64,000 nucleotides of DNA. It comes from an uncultured Actinomycetes bacterium. GTDB taxonomy: Bacteria > Actinomycetota > Thermoleophilia > Solirubrobacterales > Solirubrobacteraceae. Shown piece by piece: positions 55,344-64,000 of the stretch. The notes beneath the pieces are model-generated. The model was not told where the DNA came from. It saw only the letters and a list, made by a program, of their open reading frames with translations, and did not search any database. The DNA is taken from positions 1-64,000 of the forward strand of contig CALAQT010000423.1 of the NCBI GenBank assembly GCA_937888775.1. The letters are read 5' to 3'. Positions within the stretch are counted from its first letter, which is position 1. Every line of letters starts with the position of its first letter. The translations under genes and the position numbers were made by a program.

Positions 55344-56887
55344 GGACTCGCCACCTCGGCGGCCGACGTGGCGGCGGTCGCCGGCGCGGTCGGCTCATTG
55401 CGCTTATCCCCGTGCTTGCGCCAGTAGTAGAGCGGCAGGTACATCAGCAGCACACCGATCCCGATGAAGTAGTACGGGAGTGTCTTGCGCCCGGCCGCGT
55501 TGCACGAGCAACTCGCATAGACGGGGCCGCCGTAGAAGTAGATGATCGCAAACAGGGCGGCCATCGCCAGAGCGACGTACTTCATCCATTCCGGCAGCTT
55601 GAATGGTCGCCGGAGGTTCGGCCGGTGCTTGCGCAGCAGGTAGTAGCCGATCAACACCGGGATGAACGAGGCCAGGTAGCCGACGTTGGAGAACGTGTAG
55701 ATCTCGACCGCCCCGCCCGCGAACACAACCAGGATCGAGCAGGCCACGTTGAAGATCATCGAGTAGTCCGGAACGCCGTGCCGGTTGACGTGCTGGAAGA
55801 AGCGGGGGAACTGCCCGTCGGTCGACATCTGATGCAGCGAGCGCGCGGTCCCGGTGATCGCATTGAGCGCCGACAGGACCAGCGCCAGGATCAGCATGAT
55901 CGCGATCAGCCAGTTGAGTAGGTTGCTCCCGGCCCCGGCGCCGAACACCTTGGAGGCGAAGTGGACGAAGATCGTCTTGGGGTCGACGAGCGCCGTGTTG
56001 CCGAGCGCCTTGTTGCCGAGCACGATCACGAACGCGACGGGGATCATCACGTAGATGAACAGGCCGTAGCCGCCCTCGAGGTTCATCGCGATCTTTGCGT
56101 CGCGGTCCGGGTTGCGCGTCTCGCCGATGTAGCACGCGGCCGCCTCCATCGCGATCACGTTCCAGGTCAACAGGAACGAGAACGCAATCGCCAACGTGAG
56201 CCAGCCGTGATGGAACTGGCTGGCGAAGAAGCCGGTCCCGTCGGTGTGGCGGAAGTGGAACAGCTGGCCGAAGCTGACGACCGAGGGGTGGAAGATCCAA
56301 GCGATGGCCAGGAACGTCAGCGGGATCATCGACAGGAACGCGAGCGTGGTCGCGAACACGGTGCCGAAGCGCAGTCCCAGCAGGGCGGGGATGAACAGCA
56401 GCAGGATCCCGACGATCGAGATCGCGAGCGTCCACCAGGCGATCGGCGTGTTGATCGGGGTGAATCCGGCCGTCGAGAGGTTGAAGCGGTCGACGATGTA
56501 GAACGAGGCGAGGATCATGTTCAGCGGCGCAACGGGGAACCAGCCAAGCCAGTAAGCCCACGCCGTGAAACCGTTGATGTGCTCCGCCAGGCGGGGCCAG
56601 CGGTCCTTGTAGGCCGGGTAAGCGTAGGACGGCGAGCCGCCGGCGCGGTCGGGCATCATCGCCGAGAGCTCGGCCAGGAACAGGCAAAGGACGTAGCCGC
56701 AGAAGGTGATCACGAAGATGATCGGAATCGACGCCGCACCGAGCGAGGTCACCATCACCGGCGCAATCCCCGTTACGAGGATCGTCCCCGCGAGCCCGAT
56801 CACGAACGCACCCCACCAGTTCGTGGTCTTGGGAAGTCCGGCAGCTTCGTATACGAGCTCGTCGTGCTCCGGTGGAACGCCGGCCAT
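55340..56887 (-). CDS. APC-superfamily amino-acid permease
   Basis: 515 residues with 12 or more hydrophobic segments. NWWGAFVIGLAGTILVTGIA, MPDRAGGSPSYAYPAY, EAAACYIGETRNPDRDAKIA and LNAITGTARSLHQMSTDGQF are typical of bacterial APC permeases of the GABA/amine-transporter-like branch. It imports an amino acid or amine; the substrate is unknown. Near glnT and the glutamate-synthase-like genes, consistent with uptake of the nitrogen source. ATG 56887. Coupled to the UspA gene. Confidence 0.9.
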   Translation of the reverse strand: MAGVPPEHDELVYEAAGLPKTTNWWGAFVIGLAGTILVTGIAPVMVTSLGAASIPIIFVITFCGYVLCLFLAELSAMMPDRAGGSPSYAYPAYKDRWPRLAEHINGFTAWAYWLGWFPVAPLNMILASFYIVDRFNLSTAGFTPINTPIAWWTLAISIVGILLLFIPALLGLRFGTVFATTLAFLSMIPLTFLAIAWIFHPSVVSFGQLFHFRHTDGTGFFASQFHHGWLTLAIAFSFLLTWNVIAMEAAACYIGETRNPDRDAKIAMNLEGGYGLFIYVMIPVAFVIVLGNKALGNTALVDPKTIFVHFASKVFGAGAGSNLLNWLIAIMLILALVLSALNAITGTARSLHQMSTDGQFPRFFQHVNRHGVPDYSMIFNVACSILVVFAGGAVEIYTFSNVGYLASFIPVLIGYYLLRKHRPNLRRPFKLPEWMKYVALAMAALFAIIYFYGGPVYASCSCNAAGRKTLPYYFIGIGVLLMYLPLYYWRKHGDKRNEPTAPATAATSAAEVASP

Positions 56888-56983
56888 TAGCCCTCCTGGT
56901 CCGCTTGTATTTGCCGCTGGTTAGGCTGACACGTCATCGGTAGGTCACCAAGGCGCGATGCGAACACAATTGGCGGCCGCGAC

Positions 56984-58801
56984 ATGGAGCACTTGGACAC
57001 ATTCCTCGCTCATTACCCTCCGTTCGACGGGATCGGCCCTGAACTGCTGAACGCGCTGGTCGCCGAGGTCGAAGTTCGCAGCCAGGCGTCGGGCGAGCTG
57101 GTGCTCGTCGAGGACGGGCTGCCGGCCACCGGATTGTGGGTGCTGCTCACCGGATCGATGGACCTCGTACACGAGGGGGCGGTGATCCAGGTGCTCGAAC
57201 CGGGGGAATGCTTCGGGCATCCGTCCTTGCTTTCGGGGATGGCGCCGGCGTTCACCGTGCGCGCCCGTGAGCCGTGCACCTGCGCGCTGTTCGGCGCCGA
57301 GACCGGGCGCCGGGCGCTGGGGACGCAGGCGGGGGCAGCCTATGTGGCTGCGACGATGCGAAAGCGCCTCACGCGCATCGGCCACACCGCCCATGGACTG
57401 CTTGACGTCGGCACCACGCCGGTGTCGGCGATCATGCGTCCGGCGACGTTCTGCGAGGGCGACGAGTCGGTGCGGAGGGCCGCGGGTCGGCTGGGGGAAG
57501 AGGGGATCTCGGCGCTGCTGGTGCGTCTGGCGGACGGCGAGATCGGGATCGTGACCGACGCCGACGTGCGTCTGAAGGTCGTCTCTGAGCGCGTGTCGCT
57601 CGACGCGTCGGTCGCAACGATCGCGCGGGCCCCGGTGCCGACGGTGCCGGTTGGCCAGCTGGCGATCGAGGCCACCGTTGACATGCTGGCGGCGAGCACC
57701 GAGCAGGTCGCGGTGCTCGACGGCGACCGGATCTGCGGGCTGTTGTCCGCCGCCGATCTGCTGGGGCTCGACGCGCGCAGCCCGATCGCCCTGCGCCACA
57801 CGATCCTGGGAGCCGCCGACGAGGAGCTACTGGTCCGGGCGGCATCGCATCTGCCGCGGCTGTTCGTGGCGCTGGCCCGGGCCGGCGTGCCCTCACGCGA
57901 CCTTGGGCGCGTGCTGAGCCTGCAACACGACGCGGTGGTGGCGCGGCTGGTCGACTTCTCGATCTGGAAACACGGTCAGGCGCCGCTGCCGTGGGCGTGG
58001 CTGGACCTCGGCAGCGCCGCCCGACGGGAGTTCACGCTCGCCTCCGACCAGGACAACGCGCTGGCCTACGCCACCCCGCTGCCGAACGAGGCGGCTGACG
58101 TGGACGCGTACTTCCAGCGGTTGGGGTCCGACATCAACCAGGGCCTGGCACGGTGCGGGATCGGCGCCGACAACAACGGCGTGATGGCCGGCGACCGCCG
58201 CTGGCGGATGTCCAAGACCGACTGGATCAAGACCTTCGACGAGTGCCTGCGCGAGCCCGACGAGTCGCATCTGATCCGCGCCACCGTCGCATTTGACTTC
58301 CGGCCGACCGCGGGCGGCCTGCAGCTGGGGGCCGAGCTCGCCGGCCGGATCCGCGCCGCTCGTGAGTACCCGCAGTTCATGCGCCTGTTGGCCCGGAGTG
58401 CATCCGGCTTCCAGGTCGCGCTGGGGTTCCGCGGGCAGCTGGCCACCGAGCGCCAGGGCGACGCGGCCGGGCGGCTGGACATCAAGCGGGGCGCCATCAT
58501 CCCGCTGGTCAACCTGGTCCGCTATCACGCGTTGGCTAACGGGGTCTCGATCTCACCGACGCTCGACCGGCTCGAAGCGGTCGCCAGCGCTGGGGGGCTC
58601 GAGCCTGCTCTCAAGGAGGCGCTGGCCGAGGCCTTTGAGGTGATCACGCGGCTGCGCTTCGAGCATCACGCCGAGCTGATCGCGGCCGGGACGCCCGCCG
58701 ACAACCTGATCGACCCGGGGGCGTTGCCGCCGATCGCCCGGACCGAGCTGCGCGAGGCGCTGCTGGTCGTCCGGCGCGCGCAGAAGCGGCTCTTGGTGTG
58801 A
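56984..58801 (+). CDS. cNMP-binding/CBS/DUF294 GlnD-like nucleotidyltransferase
   Basis: 605 residues with the domain order of the paralogue at 48224: cNMP-type domain (GECFGHPSLLSGMAPAFTV), two CBS motifs (EGISALLVRLADGEIGIVTD; EQVAVLDGDRICGLLSAADL), DUF294 nucleotidyltransferase and C-terminal helical domain. Here the catalytic motif is intact: LDLGSAARREFTLASDQDNA (about 341-360), the G-S-x-R-x-E ... DxD pattern of GlnD-type transferases. Directly upstream of the glutamate-synthase-like genes, so a role in nitrogen regulation is plausible. ATG 56984. Confidence 0.88.
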   Translation: MEHLDTFLAHYPPFDGIGPELLNALVAEVEVRSQASGELVLVEDGLPATGLWVLLTGSMDLVHEGAVIQVLEPGECFGHPSLLSGMAPAFTVRAREPCTCALFGAETGRRALGTQAGAAYVAATMRKRLTRIGHTAHGLLDVGTTPVSAIMRPATFCEGDESVRRAAGRLGEEGISALLVRLADGEIGIVTDADVRLKVVSERVSLDASVATIARAPVPTVPVGQLAIEATVDMLAASTEQVAVLDGDRICGLLSAADLLGLDARSPIALRHTILGAADEELLVRAASHLPRLFVALARAGVPSRDLGRVLSLQHDAVVARLVDFSIWKHGQAPLPWAWLDLGSAARREFTLASDQDNALAYATPLPNEAADVDAYFQRLGSDINQGLARCGIGADNNGVMAGDRRWRMSKTDWIKTFDECLREPDESHLIRATVAFDFRPTAGGLQLGAELAGRIRAAREYPQFMRLLARSASGFQVALGFRGQLATERQGDAAGRLDIKRGAIIPLVNLVRYHALANGVSISPTLDRLEAVASAGGLEPALKEALAEAFEVITRLRFEHHAELIAAGTPADNLIDPGALPPIARTELREALLVVRRAQKRLLV

Positions 58802-58917
58802 ACGCCATGCGCCGGGTGGCGCCGGCCACGCTGTAGCGCCAGACACCACAATCGGAGACGAAAGTGTGCCCGCGGGAACCATTGGAGCGGCCGCGGGCAG
58901 GCTCTAGGCTGGTTTGC

Positions 58918-59826
58918 ATGTGTGGAATAGCAGGCCTGTACACGAAGTCAGACGGGCTGCATGACCAACTTGGTGAGCATTTGTCAAAGATGCTCGAGCA
59001 GCTTTCGTTTCGCGGCCCGGACAGCGCCGGGGTGGCGTTCTACCGGGATCCTGCTCCCGAGGGCTCATGCAAGGTGACGCTGCACTCGGCGGCGCAGGAC
59101 CCGGGCTGGAATGACGTCGGAGCTCAGCTGCGCCGTGAGTTCGGGGCCGCTTCGCCGCCGCAGGTCCGCGCCACCCACGCTACGTTCGTGATCGAAGCGC
59201 AAGCCGAGCAGGTGCAGTCCTGGCTGCTGGACCACCGGCCCGAGCTGACCCTGATGAGTGCCGGGCGCTCGATCGAGATCTACAAGGCCGCCGGGCCCCC
59301 GCAGGAGTTCATCAAGCGATTCGAGCTGGCCAGCATCGGCGGCAGTCACGCGCTCGGCCACACCCGGATGGCCACCGAAAGCCGCGTCACCACCGAGCAC
59401 TCGCATCCGTTCTCCACCGGACTTGACCTGTGCCTGGTGCACAACGGTTCGCTTTCGAATCACAACAGCCTGCGGCGCGCGCTGGCCAGGGAGGGCATCC
59501 GCTTTCAGACCGACAACGACACCGAAGTTGCGGCCGGCTATTTGACCTGGCGCATGCGCGAGGGTGCGACGCTGGAGCAGGCGCTGGAGGGCTGCATGGA
59601 CGACCTCGACGGGTTCTACACGTTCGCGGTTGGCACTGGCGAGGGCTTTGCCGTGCTGCGTGACCCGATCGCCTGCAAGCCGGCGGTGATGGCCGAGACC
59701 GACGAGTGGGTGGCGATGGCGTCTGAGTACCGGGCGATCGCGGTTCTGCCGGGCGCCGAGGATGCGGTCACCTGGGAGCCTGAGCCTGGCCGGGTATACA
59801 GCTGGGGCAGGGCTCTGGTGGCGTGA
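58918..59826 (+). CDS. Class II glutamine amidotransferase subunit (GltB GATase domain; GlxB/MgsA-like)
   Basis: 302 residues. Begins MCGIAGLY, so Cys2 is the N-terminal nucleophile after Met removal. RGPDSAGVAFY, ALGHTRMATESRV, HSHPFSTGLDLCLVHNGSLSNH and TDNDTEVAAGYL are the Ntn-hydrolase GATase II motifs of glutamate synthase and purF. It releases ammonia from glutamine (or methylamine from gamma-glutamylmethylamide in MgsA). First gene of a three-gene set encoding the separate domains of the GltB-type synthase. Stop overlaps the next start region. Confidence 0.93.
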   Translation: MCGIAGLYTKSDGLHDQLGEHLSKMLEQLSFRGPDSAGVAFYRDPAPEGSCKVTLHSAAQDPGWNDVGAQLRREFGAASPPQVRATHATFVIEAQAEQVQSWLLDHRPELTLMSAGRSIEIYKAAGPPQEFIKRFELASIGGSHALGHTRMATESRVTTEHSHPFSTGLDLCLVHNGSLSNHNSLRRALAREGIRFQTDNDTEVAAGYLTWRMREGATLEQALEGCMDDLDGFYTFAVGTGEGFAVLRDPIACKPAVMAETDEWVAMASEYRAIAVLPGAEDAVTWEPEPGRVYSWGRALVA

Positions 59827-60530
59827 TGGCCACTCCGGATTTAGTCAGCGGCTCAGCGCTGTCATTTGATCTCAGCATCGACAGCGTGCGCCAGCTAAAC
59901 CGGCGCCTGCACGAAGGCGAGCCGGCGGGTCTGGTCCGGGTTCTGAACCCGGCCGGGCGCCACGCCATCGCCGTCGGGCTCGATGCCCCCTACGAGGTCG
60001 AGATCGAGGGGCACGTCGGCTACTACTGCGCCGGCATGAACAAGCACGCCACGGTTCGCATCCACGGCAACTGCGGCGTCGGCGTGGCCGAGAACATGAT
60101 GTCGGGCAGCGTCGTGGTGCAAGGCAGCGCCAGCCAGTCGGCCGGCGCGACCGCGCGCGGGGGCCTGCTGGTGATCCATGGCGACGCGTCGGCGCGGTGC
60201 GGGATCTCGCTCAAGGGTGCGGACATCGTGGTGGCCGGATCGGTCGGTCACATGAGCGCGTTCATGGCCCAGCGCGGCAGCCTGGTGGTGTGCGGAGATG
60301 CGGGCGAGTCACTGGGCGACTCCCTGTATGAGGCGCGGCTTTACGTGCGCGGAGCGGTGGCCGGCCTCGGTGCCGACTGCATAGAGAAGGAACTGCGTGA
60401 AGAGCATCTGGCCCAGTTGTGCGAGCTGCTGGCGCGCGCGGAGATCGTTGCCGACCCCTTGGAGTTTCGCCGCTACGGATCTGCGCGCCAGCTCTACAAC
60501 TTCCATGTCGACAACCTGGGGAGCTACTGA
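59826..60530 (+). CDS. GXGXG-domain subunit of a split glutamate synthase (GlxC/MgsB-like)
   Basis: 234 residues. Right-handed helical GXGXG repeats (YYCAGMNKHATVRIHGNCGV, GVAENMMSGSVVVQGSASQS, ARGGLLVIHGDASARCGISL, HMSAFMAQRGSLVVCGDAGE) match the C-terminal domain of glutamate synthase alpha subunits. ATG 59826 directly follows a GTG at 59823; either overlaps the upstream stop. Structural partner of the GATase and FMN subunits. Confidence 0.92.
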   Translation: MATPDLVSGSALSFDLSIDSVRQLNRRLHEGEPAGLVRVLNPAGRHAIAVGLDAPYEVEIEGHVGYYCAGMNKHATVRIHGNCGVGVAENMMSGSVVVQGSASQSAGATARGGLLVIHGDASARCGISLKGADIVVAGSVGHMSAFMAQRGSLVVCGDAGESLGDSLYEARLYVRGAVAGLGADCIEKELREEHLAQLCELLARAEIVADPLEFRRYGSARQLYNFHVDNLGSY

Positions 60531-60531
60531 C

Positions 60532-61872
60532 ATGAGCGCTTCGGCCAGCAGCGCCTGGCGCCCGGTGCTGCGCGAGTCCGCGACCTTTGATCGCACCGTC
60601 ATCGCCGAGATCCAGCGGGCCGCGCGTGAGGGGATGTACGACATCCGCGGCTTCGGTGCCAAGCGGCGCGTGCCGCATTTCGACGACCTGCTGTTCCTGG
60701 GCGCCAGCGTGTCGCGCTATCCGCTGGAGGGCTATCGCGAGCGCTGCTCCACCGAGGTCGTGATCGGCACCCGGTTCGCGCGCGAGCCGATCAAGCTCGA
60801 CATCCCGATCACGGTGGCGGGGATGAGCTTCGGGGCGCTATCGGGTCCGGCCAAGGAGGCGCTGGGCCGGGGTGCAACCGAGGTCGGCACGAGCACGACG
60901 ACCGGCGACGGCGGGATGACTCCGGAGGAGCGCGAGCACTCTCGTACGCTGGTCTACCAGCTACTGCCCTCCCGTTACGGGATGAATCCCGACGACCTGC
61001 GCCGCGCGGACGCGATCGAGGTGGTCGTCGGTCAGGGCGCCAAGCCCGGCGGCGGTGGGATGCTGCTGGGCCACAAGATCTCTGATCGGGTCGCCGAGAT
61101 GCGAGACCTACCCAAGGGCATCGATCAGCGCAGCGCCTGCCGGCACCCCGACTGGACCGGGCCCGACGATCTGGAGATCAAGATCGAGGAGCTGCGTGAG
61201 ATCACCGACTGGCGGATCCCGATCTACATCAAGGTCGGCGCCAGCCGCCCCTACTACGACGTCGCGCTGGCGGTCAAGGCCGGCGCTGACGCGATCGTGC
61301 TCGACGGCATGCAGGGCGGCACCGCGGCCACCCAGGAGGTGTTCATCGAGCACGTCGGGATCCCGATCCTCGCCGCGATTCCCCAGGCGGTGCAGTCGCT
61401 GGTCGATCTCGGCCTGCACCGCGAGGTGCAACTGATCGTCTCCGGCGGTATACGCACGGGAGCCGACGTCGCCAAGGCGCTGGCGCTCGGCGCCGACGCG
61501 GTCTCGATCGGCGTCGCCGCGCTAATCGCGCTGGGCGACAACGCTCCCGAGCACGAATCTGACTACGAAGACATCGGCTCGTCGGCGGGCTATTACGACG
61601 ACTGGCAGGCTGGCCTGGACCCGGCCGGCATCTCGACCCAGGATCCCGAGCTGGCGGCGCGCCTTGACCCGGTGGAGGGCGGCCGGCGGCTGGCCAACTA
61701 TCTGCGCACCCTGACGCTGGAGACCCAGACGCTGGCGCGCGCCTGCGGTAAGTCCCACGTGCACAACCTCGAGCCCGAGGATCTGGTGGCGCTGACGATC
61801 GAGGCCGCCGCGATGGCCAAGGTACCGCTGGCCGGGACCACCTGGATCCCGGGGCTGGAGGGCTCCAAGTAG
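60532..61872 (+). CDS. FMN/Fe-S glutamate-synthase catalytic subunit (GlxD/MgsC-like)
   Basis: 446 residues. The FMN-binding TIM barrel has ITVAGMSFGALSGPAKEALG, TSTTTGDGGMTPEER, VVGQGAKPGGGGMLLGHKIS, KVGASRPYYDVALAVKAGAD, LDGMQGGTAATQEVF and SGGIRTGADVAKALALGADA, as in the glutamate synthase central domain. Cys residues of a 3Fe-4S-type cluster are not clearly spaced as in GltB. In N-methylglutamate synthase (MgsABC) and in GlxBCD these three domains are separate genes in this order. Two bases separate it from the previous stop. Confidence 0.93.
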   Translation: MSASASSAWRPVLRESATFDRTVIAEIQRAAREGMYDIRGFGAKRRVPHFDDLLFLGASVSRYPLEGYRERCSTEVVIGTRFAREPIKLDIPITVAGMSFGALSGPAKEALGRGATEVGTSTTTGDGGMTPEEREHSRTLVYQLLPSRYGMNPDDLRRADAIEVVVGQGAKPGGGGMLLGHKISDRVAEMRDLPKGIDQRSACRHPDWTGPDDLEIKIEELREITDWRIPIYIKVGASRPYYDVALAVKAGADAIVLDGMQGGTAATQEVFIEHVGIPILAAIPQAVQSLVDLGLHREVQLIVSGGIRTGADVAKALALGADAVSIGVAALIALGDNAPEHESDYEDIGSSAGYYDDWQAGLDPAGISTQDPELAARLDPVEGGRRLANYLRTLTLETQTLARACGKSHVHNLEPEDLVALTIEAAAMAKVPLAGTTWIPGLEGSK

Positions 61873-61891
61873 CCCGCTGCGCGAGCGCCCT

Positions 61892-62797
61892 CTATGCGCT
61901 TGATCTTCGACTGCGGGCCAGGCGACCGGCGGCCACCGACCCGGCCAGCAGCATCACCACCCCGTAGACGCCGGGCACCGCTCCGGCCGCGGTGCCGAAC
62001 GCCTGCGTCGCCAGCGCCGCTGCGACCGCGAAATCGCGCATCGCGATCGCCAGGGCGCCCGGGACCGCCGCGGATGCGCTGGCCCGACGGCGCCACACCT
62101 CGGCGAGGGCTGCCGAGACGAACAGGAACAGCACGCTGGCCAGCAGCGCCGAGCCGAGATGGTGGGCTCCGTGCGTGCCGCTGAGTGCCGCGTAGACCAG
62201 CACCGCGACGGTGATCGCGGCGACGCCCTCGCGCTCGGGGTCAAGCCTGGTCAGCCGTGTCACGAGGCCGATCTGGCTGCGGATCGCCACCCCGGCGGCG
62301 AGCGGCACGATCACCACCAGAGCAAAGCGGCCGAGCAGCCGTCCCGGGCCGGCGTGGCCCGCGCCCGAGGCGAGCAGGCCCACGCCGACCGGGCCCAGCA
62401 GCGCCGCGAACACCAGCGACCCGGTCACTGCGCCCAGCGCGATTGTGGCGTCGGCTCCGGCTAGCGCGACCAGACCCACCGAGGCCACCTCCGAGCTCGA
62501 CAGCCCGGTCGCCAGCAGGCCGTCGCGAATCGGAGCCGAGAACGGGCGGCCCAGCGCCCAGGCCACGAGGCAGAGCACCAGCAGCGGCGCCAGCGACAGG
62601 ATCGCCACCTCTCTGACGTGGTCGCGCAGACCGCGCAGATCGGTGAACGAGATCCCGAGGGCGGTCGCCAACACCAGCAGCGCCAGCAGCAGGTCCGAGC
62701 GCGCGGCCAGCGTCGCCGACGGGAGCACCAGCGCCAGCGCGGCGGCGAGCAGGGCGAGCGGTGTCAGCGCCCGTGGGGCGACCGCCAGCCAGCGCAT
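61892..62797 (-). CDS. BASS-family (bile acid:sodium symporter-like) transporter
   Basis: 301 residues with nine or ten hydrophobic segments. GISFTDLRGLRDHVREVAIL and the BASS motif GLLATGLSSSEVASVGLVAL followed by AGADATIALGAVTGSL match sodium/bile-acid and ArsB/ACR3-like transporters. Substrate unknown; could be an organic anion or pyruvate-like compound. ATG 62797. Convergent with the glutamate-synthase-like genes. Confidence 0.85.
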   Translation of the reverse strand: MRWLAVAPRALTPLALLAAALALVLPSATLAARSDLLLALLVLATALGISFTDLRGLRDHVREVAILSLAPLLVLCLVAWALGRPFSAPIRDGLLATGLSSSEVASVGLVALAGADATIALGAVTGSLVFAALLGPVGVGLLASGAGHAGPGRLLGRFALVVIVPLAAGVAIRSQIGLVTRLTRLDPEREGVAAITVAVLVYAALSGTHGAHHLGSALLASVLFLFVSAALAEVWRRRASASAAVPGALAIAMRDFAVAAALATQAFGTAAGAVPGVYGVVMLLAGSVAAGRLARSRRSSA

Positions 62798-62908
62798 CGA
62801 TCGGCGCCTCAGGTGTGCGCGCCGACCCCGGCGCGCTCGCCACGCAACCCGGATGCGGATCCCGGTTGGGCCGCGGGCAGCGGATTTGGGGTGGGTAGGG
62901 TGTTGAAC

Positions 62909-63931
62909 ATGAACTACCGAACACTAGGCCACACAGGAACGAAGGTAAGCCCGCTATGTCTGGGCGCGATGATGTTCGGGGACTGGGGGAACCAGGACCA
63001 CGACGAGAGCATCCGCATCATCCACCGCGCACTGGACGCGGGAGTCAACTTCATCGACACCGCGGATGTCTACTCACGCGGTGAGTCCGAGGAGATCGTC
63101 GGCAAGGCGCTGTCCGGCGGTAAGCGCGACAACGTCGTGCTGGCGACCAAAGTGCACGGGACGATGGGCGACGATCCCAACGAGTTCGGCAACTCACGCC
63201 GCTGGATCATCAAGGAGGTCGAGAACAGCCTCCGACGGCTGGGCACCGACTGGATCGACCTCTACCAGATCCACCGTCCTGAGGCCGACACCGACATCGA
63301 CGAGACGCTCGGCGCGCTGACCGATCTTGTGCGGGCCGGCAAGGTCCGCTACATCGGCTCGTCGACCTTCCCCGCCAGCCAGATCGTCGAGGCGCAGTGG
63401 GTCGCCGAAGAGCGCGGCCGGGAGCGCTTCGTGTGCGAGCAGCCTCCGTACTCGATCCTCGTGCGCGAGATCGAGAACGACGTACTGCCGACCTGTCAGC
63501 GATACGGGATGGGCGTGATCCCCTGGAGTCCGCTCGCCGGTGGTTGGCTCTCAGGCCGCTATCGCAAGGACGCCGAGCTGCCGCAGTCACTCCGCGCCGA
63601 GCGCATCCCCAGCCGCTATGACATGTCGCTGCCCGGCAATCAGCGCAAGCTCGAGGCCGCCGACGCGCTGGCCAGGCTGGCCGGCGAGGCCGGCATCACG
63701 CTGATCGAGATGGCACTCGCGTTCGTGATCCGTCATCCCGCAGTCACAGCCGCGATCATCGGCCCGCGGACGATGGAGCATCTGGAGTCACAGCTGACCG
63801 CGGCCGACGTCGGGCTGTCCGACGACGTGCTGGACAAGATCGACGAGATCGTCGCGCCCGGCGTGAACCTAAGCGAGGGCGACGCCGGCTGGCAGAACCC
63901 AGCCCTGAAGCCGGCGGCGCGTCGCAGGTAG
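62909..63931 (+). CDS. Aldo/keto reductase
   Basis: 340 residues. Catalytic tetrad: Asp in FIDTADVYSRG, Tyr of the same motif, Lys in ATKVHG and His in YQIHRPEADTD. NADPH-binding GVIPWSPLAGGWLSG and the C-terminal PRTMEHLESQLTAAD match the AKR family related to YghZ/IolS. Reduces an aldehyde or ketone; the substrate is unknown. ATG 62909 gives the canonical MNYRTLGHTG start; the longer open frame upstream is antisense to the BASS gene. The last 69 bases of the window hold nothing recognisable. Confidence 0.95.
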   Translation: MNYRTLGHTGTKVSPLCLGAMMFGDWGNQDHDESIRIIHRALDAGVNFIDTADVYSRGESEEIVGKALSGGKRDNVVLATKVHGTMGDDPNEFGNSRRWIIKEVENSLRRLGTDWIDLYQIHRPEADTDIDETLGALTDLVRAGKVRYIGSSTFPASQIVEAQWVAEERGRERFVCEQPPYSILVREIENDVLPTCQRYGMGVIPWSPLAGGWLSGRYRKDAELPQSLRAERIPSRYDMSLPGNQRKLEAADALARLAGEAGITLIEMALAFVIRHPAVTAAIIGPRTMEHLESQLTAADVGLSDDVLDKIDEIVAPGVNLSEGDAGWQNPALKPAARRR

Positions 63932-64000
63932 CGCGAACGCCTCGCGTCGCGGGCCTAGACCCTGAGGGCTGCGTCCGGTGCTGTCGCCGGGCGCTGCTAG

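Noticed and set aside
55404..56816. Second minus-strand frame within the permease gene
   Set aside because: Same strand, shifted frame; composition Arg/Pro/His-rich, whereas the overlapping frame has clear membrane segments and APC motifs.

Overview
The window is high-GC DNA with dense genes, many GTG/TTG starts and ATGA/GTGA stop-start overlaps. The gene set suggests an aerobic actinobacterium, most likely of the Thermoleophilia/Solirubrobacterales type. That placement is an inference from style and content, because no rRNA, tRNA or other phylogenetic marker gene is visible. I see no CRISPR array, prophage, insertion sequence or origin. Several genes are broken by single-base losses, and three or four gene fragments mark old rearrangement junctions.

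Bases 1-6.65 kb: end of a molybdenum-hydroxylase operon (FAD and 2Fe-2S subunits), then an M24 peptidase-fold enzyme, a 3-hydroxyisobutyrate-dehydrogenase-like enzyme and a complete E2/E1alpha/E1beta 2-oxoacid dehydrogenase set, in two divergent pairs. Both divergent promoter regions carry LacI-type palindromes, three in all, so this looks like one catabolic regulon with an unknown substrate. A deletion scar of an aldehyde dehydrogenase follows E1beta.

6.6-24.8 kb: mixed housekeeping and accessory genes: SDR, MFS exporter and MarR regulator with its operator, a split YeeE/YedE sulfur transporter pair, a sedolisin protease, a glutamine amidotransferase, a tyrosine phosphatase, oxidoreductases, dienelactone hydrolase, cupin, a large secreted PQQ-type beta-propeller protein, a frameshifted phytoene-dehydrogenase-like gene, GNAT, FMN split-barrel, a frameshifted glutaredoxin/GST-like gene and an alpha/beta hydrolase.

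24.8-40.4 kb: a small secreted Cys protein, a basic histone-like protein, enolase, an ECF42-type sigma factor with its DGPF partner, phosphoglucomutase followed by a glgC stump joined to a broken dehalogenase, pyruvate phosphate dikinase, a luciferase-like oxidoreductase, a HipA-like/DUF3037 pair, an Fpg/Nei glycosylase, and a UspA gene divergent from a MarR gene.

40.4-48.2 kb: a secreted phosphodiesterase; a tightly coupled KAS III / acyl-CoA carboxyltransferase / thioester-reductase operon that looks like an uncharacterised lipid or ketide pathway; a zinc-ribbon protein; and a GAF histidine kinase with a NarL-type response regulator.

48.2-64 kb: a nitrogen module. Type III glutamine synthetase (glnT) is divergent from a double-GAF PucR-type regulator with a palindrome between them. 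Further on are an amino-acid permease coupled to a UspA protein and a three-subunit glutamate-synthase-like set (GATase II, GXGXG, FMN domain). Two cNMP-CBS-DUF294 GlnD-like proteins lie around these genes, one with a degenerate nucleotidyltransferase motif. A BASS-family transporter and an aldo/keto reductase close the window.
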